7,755 nucleotides of DNA from DASUFH01 sp036274645 (GTDB lineage Bacteria; Acidobacteriota; Terriglobia; 20CM-2-55-15), in contig DASUFH010000491.1 in the NCBI GenBank assembly GCA_036274645.1, positions 1 through 7,755 on the forward strand. The letters run 5' to 3'. This document shows, in pieces, positions 1-6,110 of the stretch (position 1 is the stretch's first letter; each line of letters begins with the position of its first letter). Both the position numbers and the translations under genes were made by a program. The notes below the pieces were generated by a model. It was not told where the DNA came from. It did not search any database and worked only from the letters and a program-made list of their open reading frames with translations.

Positions 1-11
1 CGAGGGAACCG

Positions 12-1667
12 ATGAAACTCACACGTCGTCAATTCCTGGAAATCAACGGGGCGCTCGCCGCCACCATGCCTTTGAGTGCCCTGGGCGAATCGTCGGCCTC
101 GGCGGCGGAAGCGTCCGGCGGCAAGAAGCCCAATATCATCCTCATCGTCGCGGACGACATGGGATTCTCCGACCTGGGCTGTTACGGGAGCGAGATCAAC
201 ACGCCAAACATTGACCGGCTTGCCGCCAACGGGATTCGCGGCACGCAGTTTTACAACACGTCGCGCTGCTGCCCATCACGCGCGTGCCTGCTGACCGGGC
301 TCTACCCGCACAAGGCGGGCGATGGTTGGATGTCGGTTTCCGATTTGGGCCAGCCGGGCTACACGGGAGAGTTGAACGACCACTGTATCACCCTGGCTCA
401 GGGGCTCGAGCCGGCCGGGTATCGGCGCTATGCCGCCGGAAAGTGGCACGTGGTGTTCGACAAGTACATGCAGCAGGACAGCCCGAAGAACAACTGGCCG
501 CTGCAGCGCGGGTTTGACCGCTTCTACGGCGGCCTTGCCGGAGACGGCGGCTACTACAAGCCGCTGGCTTTGACGCGCGACAACACCCGGATCGAAGCGC
601 CGGACGAGAACTACTACTACACGGATGCGATCACGGAAAACGCGGTGGGATTCGTAAACGACCACTTCGCGAACCACGCGAGCGACCCGCTCTTCATGTA
701 TGTCGCATACTATGCGCCGCACCGGCCGTTGCAGGCGAAGGCGGAGGACATTGCAAAGTATAAAGGCAAGTACATGATCGGCTGGGACGAGCTCCGCAAG
801 CGCCGCCACCAGAAGCAGATCGAAATGGGACTCCTCGACGAACACTGGGACCTGTCTGCCCGCGACAACGCCGTCCCGGCGTGGGAAAACGTACCGGAAG
901 ACCAAAAACCGCTTTGGGACATGCGCATGGCGACCTACGCGGCCATGATTGACTGCATGGACCAGGGGATCGGGAAGATCCTGGCGGCGCTGGAAAAGCA
1001 CCAGGCGTTCGACAACACGGTTGTCGTATTTATCTCGGACAACGGCGCATGTGCTGAAACGGCGGGAAACGGCGATATCAGCATTATTGGCACGCCGGAA
1101 ACAACGGAGAGCTATCGCACGGCCTGGGCGAACGCGAGCGACACGCCGTTCCGCCTGTACAAATCATACGTGCATGAGGGCGGGGTTTCGTCGCCGCTGA
1201 TCGTGCACTGGCCCGCGGGCATGAACGTGCCGAAGGGGTCGTATTGCCGAACGGTAGGGCACCTGATAGACCTCATGCCGACGTTCCTGGAACTCGCGGG
1301 CGCGCGGTATCCGGCGGAGTTGGGGGGCAAGGAGATCTATCCCATGGCGGGCAAGAGTCTTGTGCCGATTTTCAGCGGAAAGGATGTGTCACGCGAAGCG
1401 CTTTTCTGGGAGCACGAGGCGAATCGAGCGGTGCGCCGGGGCAAATGGAAACTCGTTTCGCGGGCGACGTTCCGTCCACCCTACACCGGGCCGTGGGAGT
1501 TGTACGATCTGGAGCAGGACCGGACAGAGACGAAGAACCTGGCGGCAGAGAACGCGGCGCTGGTAACCGAATTGGCGGCGCTGTGGGACGCCTGGGCGAA
1601 GGAGAACAACGTGTATCCGCTGGATGCGCGGAACTGGAATGTGAAGATCAGGGCCACCGTTCGATAG
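12..1667 (+). CDS. Tat-exported Cys-type sulfatase (arylsulfatase family)
   Basis: This gene encodes a 551-residue type I sulfatase that should hydrolyse a sulfate ester outside the cytoplasm. The N-terminus has a twin-arginine signal (TRRQFLE, residues 4-10), a hydrophobic stretch and an Ala-rich end near residues 28-34, so export in a folded state is likely. Metal ligands start at D48-D49 (VADDMG). The sulfatase signature CCPSRACLLTG is at residues 86-96, with C86 the residue to become formylglycine and R90 its partner. GKWH (143-146), H237 in APHRP, and D343-N344 in ISDNG match the remaining active-site positions, and K384 is a candidate substrate lysine. The C-terminal ELYDLEQDRTETKNLA segment is typical of the family. 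The ATG at 12 follows GAGGGA at 2-7 with a 4-base spacer. The next gene encodes its probable activator. Family and activity type are secure; the sulfated substrate (polysaccharide, aryl or other) cannot be told. Confidence 0.94.
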   Translation: MKLTRRQFLEINGALAATMPLSALGESSASAAEASGGKKPNIILIVADDMGFSDLGCYGSEINTPNIDRLAANGIRGTQFYNTSRCCPSRACLLTGLYPHKAGDGWMSVSDLGQPGYTGELNDHCITLAQGLEPAGYRRYAAGKWHVVFDKYMQQDSPKNNWPLQRGFDRFYGGLAGDGGYYKPLALTRDNTRIEAPDENYYYTDAITENAVGFVNDHFANHASDPLFMYVAYYAPHRPLQAKAEDIAKYKGKYMIGWDELRKRRHQKQIEMGLLDEHWDLSARDNAVPAWENVPEDQKPLWDMRMATYAAMIDCMDQGIGKILAALEKHQAFDNTVVVFISDNGACAETAGNGDISIIGTPETTESYRTAWANASDTPFRLYKSYVHEGGVSSPLIVHWPAGMNVPKGSYCRTVGHLIDLMPTFLELAGARYPAELGGKEIYPMAGKSLVPIFSGKDVSREALFWEHEANRAVRRGKWKLVSRATFRPPYTGPWELYDLEQDRTETKNLAAENAALVTELAALWDAWAKENNVYPLDARNWNVKIRATVR

Positions 1668-1669
1668 CC

Positions 1670-1679
1670 CGACCGGTCG
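1670..1679. repeat. 10-bp palindrome between sulfatase and anSME genes
   Basis: CGACCGGTCG is a perfect self-complementary 10-mer starting two bases after the sulfatase stop codon. It has no loop and no T-run follows it, so it is not a convincing terminator. It may be chance in GC-rich sequence. Confidence 0.25.
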
Positions 1680-1693
1680 TGCCGGACTGCTCC

Positions 1694-1700
1694 GAGGAGG
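1694..1700 (+). promoter_or_regulatory. Strong Shine-Dalgarno of the anSME gene
   Basis: GAGGAGG ends six bases before the ATG at 1707, which fixes that codon as the start rather than the later in-frame ATG at 1779. A full ribosome site of its own means the activator can be translated independently of the upstream sulfatase. Confidence 0.75.
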
Positions 1701-1706
1701 CGCCCC

Positions 1707-2993
1707 ATGGACGTTTCGTTGCCCGTGTTGACGCGTGATCCGGCTTCAGAGTCGCGTTCAGTCCGGCCGTTTCACATCATGACGAAGCCGACGGGCGCGA
1801 TCTGCAACCTGGACTGCTCCTACTGCTTTTACCTGGAGAAGGAAGCGCTGTATCCCGAGCATCGCGCGCATCGCGACTTTCGGTTGAGCGATTCCCTGCT
1901 TGAAAACTATATACGACAGTACATCGCCCAGCAGAACACGTCGGAAATCCATTTTGCCTGGCAGGGCGGAGAGCCGACGCTCATGGGCCTGGATTTCTTC
2001 CGGCGCGTTGTCGAACTGCAGGACACACACGCCGCCGGCAAGCACATTCACAACGCCCTCCAGACCAACGGCATTCTCTTGACGGACGAGTGGTGCGCGT
2101 TTCTGCGGAAGCACGGGTTCCTGGTGGGGCTGTCGATTGATGGCCCCGCGGAACTGCACGATGGTTACCGCAAGGACGAATCCGGCAAAGGGACACACGC
2201 CCGCGTCATGGCGGCATGGCAGCGGCTGAAGGACCATGACGTGGACGTCAACACGATGACGGTGGTGCACCGGCAGAACGCGGTGAAGCCGATGGAGGTG
2301 TATTCGTTTCTAAAGGAGATCGGCTCGCGGGTGATGCAGTTTATCCCGCTGGTGGAACGCGTGCGGCACGCGGAGTCGGAAAGCGGAGGGAAGGCGGAGG
2401 CCTTTTGCGGCCCACCTGATCCGCTGAAGCCACGGCCCGATCCGGCGGCGATGGTCACGCCGTGGTCGGTGCTGCCGGGCGACTATGGAACGTTTCTCAT
2501 CGCCATTTTCGATCACTGGGTCCGGCGCGATGTGGGCAGCGTGTTCGTCACGCCGTTTGACTGGCAACTGGCCATTGAGCTGGGAATGCCTTCGCCGACG
2601 TGCATCTTCTCGGAGACGTGCGGCCGGGCGCTGGCGATGGAGCACAACGGCGACGTGTATGCCTGCGATCACTATGTTTATCCGGAGCACCTTCGCGGCA
2701 ACATTGCGCGCGAGACGCTGGCGGAAATGGTTGACGGGCCGGCACAGCGGGCCTTCGGGGCGGCGAAGCGCGATACGCTCCCCGCTTACTGCCGCCGTTG
2801 CGAGGTTCGGCAACATTGCTGGGGGGAATGCCCGAAGCACCGCTTCATGACGACGCCGGACGGGGAGCCGGGGTTGCAATATCTGTGTCCGTCGTACAAG
2901 CAGTTTTTCACGCACATCAAACCGCGACTGCGGCTGATGGCGAGCCTCATCCGCATGCGGCGGGCGCCGGCGGAAATAATGCGGATGGTGTGA
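1707..2993 (+). CDS. Anaerobic sulfatase-maturating enzyme (radical SAM/SPASM)
   Basis: This 428-residue cytoplasmic enzyme oxidises an active-site Cys or Ser of sulfatases to C-alpha-formylglycine, using S-adenosylmethionine and three [4Fe-4S] clusters, without oxygen. The radical SAM motif is C33-x3-C37-x2-C40 in KPTGAICNLDCSYCFYLEK, and the SAM-binding GGEP is at 87-90. The SPASM cysteines C299, C305, C320, C362, C365, C371, C375 and C394 follow the spacing known for the Clostridium perfringens enzyme. D321, directly after C320, corresponds to the proposed catalytic base. The protein is about 58 residues longer than that relative: there is an N-terminal extension of about 18 residues, a Gly/Pro-rich stretch near 222-255, and a longer Arg-rich tail. 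It lies 39 bases downstream of a Cys-type sulfatase, almost certainly in one operon and its probable substrate. It could also serve other sulfatases elsewhere in the genome. Identity is secure; the client range is inferred. Confidence 0.96.
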   Translation: MDVSLPVLTRDPASESRSVRPFHIMTKPTGAICNLDCSYCFYLEKEALYPEHRAHRDFRLSDSLLENYIRQYIAQQNTSEIHFAWQGGEPTLMGLDFFRRVVELQDTHAAGKHIHNALQTNGILLTDEWCAFLRKHGFLVGLSIDGPAELHDGYRKDESGKGTHARVMAAWQRLKDHDVDVNTMTVVHRQNAVKPMEVYSFLKEIGSRVMQFIPLVERVRHAESESGGKAEAFCGPPDPLKPRPDPAAMVTPWSVLPGDYGTFLIAIFDHWVRRDVGSVFVTPFDWQLAIELGMPSPTCIFSETCGRALAMEHNGDVYACDHYVYPEHLRGNIARETLAEMVDGPAQRAFGAAKRDTLPAYCRRCEVRQHCWGECPKHRFMTTPDGEPGLQYLCPSYKQFFTHIKPRLRLMASLIRMRRAPAEIMRMV

Positions 2994-3327
2994 AAGGCGC
3001 CGGGCACGCAGGAGGAGGCAATCCCATTTGGGTCGGCGGCAGTCGAAGCCGCGCCTCCGGATCCGGAGTCCAGCGTATTATCAGTTGCGCCACGACCCAA
3101 TACCGAGAGTGCCTGCAAACCATTCGGGAAACCGAAAACCGGCTTCTCCAGCCGTGCGGCGCACGCTCCGAACCCGGCGGAGTCACCCCTTGTCTCACGA
3201 CCGATCCATCAAATCGCTCCGATATCTGCCATCCCGCAACATCCGGCTCGATTCAATACCCATACCGATGGCCCCGTCTTAAGGGCATGACGGACGAGCG
3301 GGTGGCGGAGCGCCCGAAATAATTGGC
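2994..3327. other. Gap between convergent genes, no gene recognised
   Basis: This 334-base stretch separates the stop of the anSME gene from the stop of the minus-strand esterase. Short open frames exist on both strands, but their translations are Arg/Pro/Ser-rich and resemble no family I know. It holds a perfect 14-bp palindrome at 3055-3068 and a possible hairpin at 3299-3316 (arms CGGGTG and CGCCCG, loop GCGGAG) followed by AAATAATT. The hairpin could act as a weak plus-strand terminator. Neither has the long T-run of a clear intrinsic terminator. Confidence 0.5.
3055..3068. repeat. Perfect 14-bp palindrome in the convergent gap
   Basis: CTCCGGATCCGGAG equals its own reverse complement. 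It sits about 60 bases past the anSME stop. No T-run follows it on either strand, so a terminator role is doubtful; a protein-binding site or chance is possible. Confidence 0.35.
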
Positions 3328-5034
3328 TTAACGTTGGCCGGAGGCGCCGAACTTCGCGCCCTCCACCGTCCGCCGCCACGTGAAGTATTCGTCGAGGACC
3401 TTCATCGACGCCAGGCTGGGCGTCGGTCCGACGTGCGCGGTCTGTGAGAAATACATCGACTGCGGATCGCGGTCGTCATACGCCGGCCATGCCGGCACGC
3501 CCGGTCCGTTGGGATCGCCCTTCTTCGCAAAGTTTGTCCAGTAAACCGCCATCACCTCGGAGATCGCCTTGTCGGACTCCGTCGCGTTGGCAGGCAGATG
3601 CTGGAACACGTACGGAATCTCGGAACCGTGCGCGGAACCGCGACCGGCATTCGGGGAATCGGCCGGGTAGTCCGGATGCTGATCGAAGTAGTAGAGGTAC
3701 GCCTTGCCCATGCCGTGCTTGGCTTGCAGACGAGCCCAGCTCCAGGTAGCCCATCCGAAGGCGGCGTCACGAGTCAGATCGCGCGCCGTCCTGGAAACTT
3801 TGTCGGGATCGGTGGGATAGGCAGTCAGCAGCCGGTCCGCGTAAGGGCCATAGCGTTGCCGGGTGGCCTGACGGTACGCGTCCGGCGTGGGGGGCACGCC
3901 GAAGCTGAGCCCCTCGTCGGAGTTGTAACCCACCAGGATGGGCGTATCGTTGAAGCGCCTGGCCTCATACATCTTGTACTGGTCGTCGGGTATCACGTGT
4001 CCATCAATGACGGGCCACGTGATACCTTCGCTGCCCGCGGCAGCGGCCACAACGTCCGCGGCGGAGAGCTTGCGCAAATCAGCAACGGATGCCGCGCCCG
4101 CCTTGGCTGCAAACTCCTGACCCAGACGCTCGGCGTCTTTCATCAGGAGCATGTTTTCGCCGGGCAGCGCGGGCAGGCTCGGCGGTCCGAACGAGCCGCC
4201 GCTTTCCGAGATCGCAGCGTGGAACAATCCCCTGGCCAAAGGAGAAGCCGACAGCATGCTGACCGCGATCCCTCCAGCGGATTCACCGAAAATGGTCACC
4301 TTTCCCGGATCGCCGCCAAAGGCGGCGATGTTTTTCTTAACCCATTGCAGGCCGGCGATCATGTCCAGCAAACCGTAGTTCCCGGAGACGCGATCTTTCG
4401 ATTCCGCCGACAATCCCGGGTGCGCCAGGTAGCCCAGGGGGCCCACGCGATAGGCGACGCTCACCACAATCACGCCCTTGCTGGCCAACCGTTCGCCCGT
4501 GGTGAGAGCGCCCGCTGTGGAGCCGCCGACGAAGCCTCCTCCATAGATCCACACCATCACCGGCAGCCGCTCGGTGGCTGTCCTGGCGGGAGTCCAGACG
4601 TTGAGGTACAGGCAATCTTCGCTGCTACCTCCGCCCGGGGCGCCGCCTTGCCTCCCCCTCGCTTGGGCGGGAGCCGGCGCCGGCGCGGCGCCTCTCCCCC
4701 TCCCGGTGGCCTGCGTCCGGATGCCGGAGGGCGATCCGCCCCCGGTGCAAGCGGGCGCGAAGGCGCTGGCCGACTTCACACCGGTCCACCTGGCAGCGGG
4801 CTGCGGAGCCCGCCAACGCAGGTCCCCAACCGGAGGAGCAGCGAACGGAATCCCGAGGTAGACGGTCATGCCGTCGCGCACGGTTCCTTCTATCTGACCC
4901 GTTTCAATCGTGACTTCGGCGCTCGCGAGGTTGGCGCCCAGTAAGCCGAGCAGCATGGAAACCACAGCCCGCCGGCCCGCGCGCTTCCATGTTCTTAAGC
5001 GCTTCATTTTCTCGATCACCTTCCTTCTGAGCAT
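3328..5034 (-). CDS. Secreted type B carboxylesterase (para-nitrobenzyl esterase-like)
   Basis: This is a 568-residue alpha/beta-hydrolase of the type B carboxylesterase family, which cleaves carboxylic esters. An Arg/Lys-rich N-terminus, a hydrophobic core (residues 23-36) and ANLASA at 34-39 form a signal peptide, so a periplasmic or secreted site is likely. The nucleophile elbow is GESAGG (250-255) with S252; the acid is probably E374 in NSDEG and the base H469 in GSAHGSEIPYVF. GGGF (165-168) forms the oxyanion hole, and SEDCLYLNVWTP (138-149) is the family signature. Residues 98-137 are an Ala/Pro/Gly/Arg-rich, probably disordered insert. The ATG at 5034 has GGAGGG with a 6-base spacer. 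A second in-frame ATG at 5007 has its own AAGGTGATC-like site and would give a shorter, more usual signal peptide. A promoter-like sequence with an inverted repeat lies just upstream. The natural substrate is unknown. Confidence 0.94.
   Translation of the reverse strand: MLRRKVIEKMKRLRTWKRAGRRAVVSMLLGLLGANLASAEVTIETGQIEGTVRDGMTVYLGIPFAAPPVGDLRWRAPQPAARWTGVKSASAFAPACTGGGSPSGIRTQATGRGRGAAPAPAPAQARGRQGGAPGGGSSEDCLYLNVWTPARTATERLPVMVWIYGGGFVGGSTAGALTTGERLASKGVIVVSVAYRVGPLGYLAHPGLSAESKDRVSGNYGLLDMIAGLQWVKKNIAAFGGDPGKVTIFGESAGGIAVSMLSASPLARGLFHAAISESGGSFGPPSLPALPGENMLLMKDAERLGQEFAAKAGAASVADLRKLSAADVVAAAAGSEGITWPVIDGHVIPDDQYKMYEARRFNDTPILVGYNSDEGLSFGVPPTPDAYRQATRQRYGPYADRLLTAYPTDPDKVSRTARDLTRDAAFGWATWSWARLQAKHGMGKAYLYYFDQHPDYPADSPNAGRGSAHGSEIPYVFQHLPANATESDKAISEVMAVYWTNFAKKGDPNGPGVPAWPAYDDRDPQSMYFSQTAHVGPTPSLASMKVLDEYFTWRRTVEGAKFGASGQR
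4624..4743 (-). other. Low-complexity Ala/Pro/Gly/Arg-rich insert within the esterase
   Basis: The segment encodes residues 98-137 and includes GRGRGAAPAPAPAQARGRQG. It interrupts the N-terminal part of the catalytic domain shortly before the SEDCLYLNVWTP motif. The reading frame is intact on both sides, so it is an in-frame expansion and not a frameshift. It probably forms an exposed flexible loop. Confidence 0.7.
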
Positions 5035-5050
5035 ATCTTGCCCTCCAGTA

Positions 5051-5086
5051 GCGTATGTGAATACGCCTTCGCATAGTCAAAGTCAA
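5051..5086 (-). promoter_or_regulatory. Probable esterase promoter with overlapping operator-like repeat
   Basis: Read on the minus strand, TTGACT (5086-5081) is followed after 17 bases by TATTCA (5063-5058), a sigma-70-like pair with a good -35 and a weak -10. The -35 is tandemly repeated (TTGACTTTGACT). An inverted repeat with 6-base arms, GCGTAT and ATACGC around a 4-base spacer (5051-5066), covers the -10 region. Transcription would start near 5051, giving a leader of under 20 bases before the start codon at 5034. A repressor bound at the repeat would block RNA polymerase; this regulation is inferred. Confidence 0.45.
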
Positions 5087-5109
5087 CGAGGCCTCCTGCC
5101 GGGGGCGTC

Positions 5110-5386
5110 CTAATTGGGGTTAACGCCGGCGGCAAGCGTTGCATTTTCTGGCTGGAAGCGCAGGCCAAGTTCAGCGCGACCGTTCACCAGCGACGACTCA
5201 CTGGCTTCCATATTGATTCCAGTTCGTCGGGTAAATCGGCAGGAGCGCGCGATTACCAGACACAGCCTTTAAATCTTCGATCGCGCAATTTTCTCGCATG
5301 CGTCCGCAATGCGCTCGGCAGTCGCAAGATTGATCATCGAGAAATCGTGAATGCGCTTCGCTGCTTCGCCGCTGACGACAGCTCAT
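5110..5386 (-). pseudogene. Possible decayed gene between cytochrome and esterase
   Basis: No intact gene is evident here, but three successive minus-strand frames give sensible peptides. From 5382 to 5269 a frame open only between two stops includes MINLATAERIADACEKIARS, which loosely resembles the start of GlcG/HbpS (DUF336)-type proteins. A second frame (5386-5198) ends in a stretch including AVSGNRALLPIYPTNWNQ. A third (5211-5110) could encode a 33-residue peptide starting MEASESSLVNG. Fragments moving from frame to frame suit a frameshifted remnant, but chance open frames are common at this GC content. The family resemblance rests on a short stretch and is weak. Confidence 0.25.
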
Positions 5387-5411
5387 AAGCGGTTCAAGCC
5401 CACTTGCCGTC

Positions 5412-5933
5412 CTACCTGCAGCGGTTCGCGGTTCCCCGGCGAAACCTGCGGTGGCAGTGCTCGCACGAATTGCTGACGGCCTCGCTGAGCTCGATCATCT
5501 TCTCCTGATCTTTGGCCTGCGCCGCCTTGTAGGCCTGCAGGCCGGCGTCACGAACTTCCTGGACGAAACCAGCCCACGCGGGGTCGGTGACCGGAACGGG
5601 CACGCCATTTGAACAGACGCGTCCTGGAGCCGAGAGCAGGGTGGTTGACTCTGCGAGCGCCAGCGACGCGTTCTCGATCGCCTGCCAGCCGCCAAAGACG
5701 CTCTTGATCGGATCGGTCGCCATCGACGGATCGTCGGCCTGCTTCACGTCGCCGGGATTCTCGAACTGCGGATAGAACACCACGTTGGCTGCGGGATAAA
5801 GAATGCCGCGCATCAACTGATTCAGGTTGGCGTACACAGGGGGCTGCGTCGCAGTCGTCGTCGGCGACTGGGCCTTCAGGCACAGCCCGAACGCCGCCAC
5901 AATTAGAGAGAGTGTGAGTATGGTCCTGCGCAT
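5412..5933 (-). CDS. Exported class II-type cytochrome c with C-terminal haem site
   Basis: The gene encodes a 173-residue protein with a signal peptide (MRRTILTLSLIVAAFGLCLK, likely cut after A21) and one haem c site, C157-E-H-C160-H161, 13 residues from the C-terminus. A haem motif at the end of a predicted helical domain of about 130 residues is the layout of class II cytochromes (cytochrome c' / c556, four-helix bundle). M41 in NQLMRGIL near the mature N-terminus is a candidate sixth haem ligand. The role is periplasmic electron transfer or redox/ligand sensing; partners are unknown. C18 is not a good lipobox cysteine because L17 precedes it. The start is chosen at 5933: the frame stays open upstream to 6830, but that part is the antisense of rfbF, and only the internal ATG gives a signal peptide. 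No strong Shine-Dalgarno precedes it, so the start is less certain than the family. Confidence 0.82.
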   Translation of the reverse strand: MRRTILTLSLIVAAFGLCLKAQSPTTTATQPPVYANLNQLMRGILYPAANVVFYPQFENPGDVKQADDPSMATDPIKSVFGGWQAIENASLALAESTTLLSAPGRVCSNGVPVPVTDPAWAGFVQEVRDAGLQAYKAAQAKDQEKMIELSEAVSNSCEHCHRRFRRGTANRCR

Positions 5934-5976
5934 TGGCGTAGCGTAGCACCATCTCTCGTGGTTTAAGATCGCCCAA

Positions 5977-6000
5977 CTTTCTCGCCCAGGCGGCGAAAAG
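5977..6000. repeat. Imperfect inverted repeat upstream of the cytochrome gene
   Basis: CTTT-C-TCGCC and GGCGA-AAAG pair over nine positions with one bulged C around the loop CAGGC. It lies 44 bases upstream of the cytochrome start, in the divergent region shared with rfbF. It could be an operator or a leader hairpin; nothing else supports it. Confidence 0.3.
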
Positions 6001-6062
6001 CGCAACGGGTACCGTCTTAAAATGCTTACCAGAAAACCTGGCCGCTGGTTATCCTGTTTCAA

Positions 6063-6080
6063 CCTCAAAAACCTTTGAGG
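6063..6080 (+). promoter_or_regulatory. Perfect 7-bp hairpin in the rfbF leader
   Basis: CCTCAAA, loop AACC, TTTGAGG form a perfect stem-loop ending 30 bases before the rfbF ATG. There is no T-run behind it, so it does not look like a terminator. A leader structure or a dyad operator in the divergent cytochrome/rfbF region is possible. I found no convincing -35/-10 pair in 5934-6110. Confidence 0.4.
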
Positions 6081-6090
6081 AATTGAAGAT

Positions 6091-6106
6091 AGGAGCGTTC
6101 GAACGC
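6091..6106 (+). promoter_or_regulatory. rfbF: rfbF Shine-Dalgarno joined to a 12-bp palindrome
   Basis: AGGAG (6091-6095) is the only Shine-Dalgarno candidate for rfbF, but it lies 15 bases from the ATG at 6111, which is too far for efficient use. The perfect palindrome GCGTTCGAACGC (6095-6106) fills that space. If it folds as a 4-bp stem with a TCGA loop, the effective distance becomes short. A TAG at 6090-6092 rules out any start further upstream in frame. The effect on translation is inferred. Confidence 0.4.
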
Positions 6107-6110
6107 GCTG

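Noticed and set aside
276..1001. 241-residue minus-strand open frame
   Set aside because: It is opposite the sulfatase active-site region; its Val/Arg-rich translation is typical of antisense frames.
2310..2915. 201-residue minus-strand open frame
   Set aside because: It is the antisense of the SPASM half of the anSME gene; Arg-rich, with no motif.
2798..3322. Plus-strand open frame running from the anSME gene into the convergent gap
   Set aside because: The first part overlaps anSME in another frame, and the rest shows no protein-like pattern or ribosome site.
3598..4944. 448-residue plus-strand open frame
   Set aside because: It lies opposite the esterase, which has a full catalytic triad and signal peptide; the antisense translation is Gly/Arg-rich with no family resemblance.
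5122..5140. Hairpin AACGC / GCGTT followed by GCATTTTC as a plus-strand terminator
   Set aside because: The stem is only 5 bp, the T-run is short, and no plus-strand gene ends nearby.
5880..5882. Lipoprotein signal at C18 of the cytochrome
   Set aside because: The residue before the cysteine is Leu, not Gly, Ala or Ser, so it does not fit a lipobox; signal peptidase I cleavage is more likely.
5934..6110. Sigma-70 promoter for rfbF based on TAAAAT at 6018-6023
   Set aside because: No acceptable -35 hexamer lies 16-18 bases upstream, so the -10 match alone is not enough.
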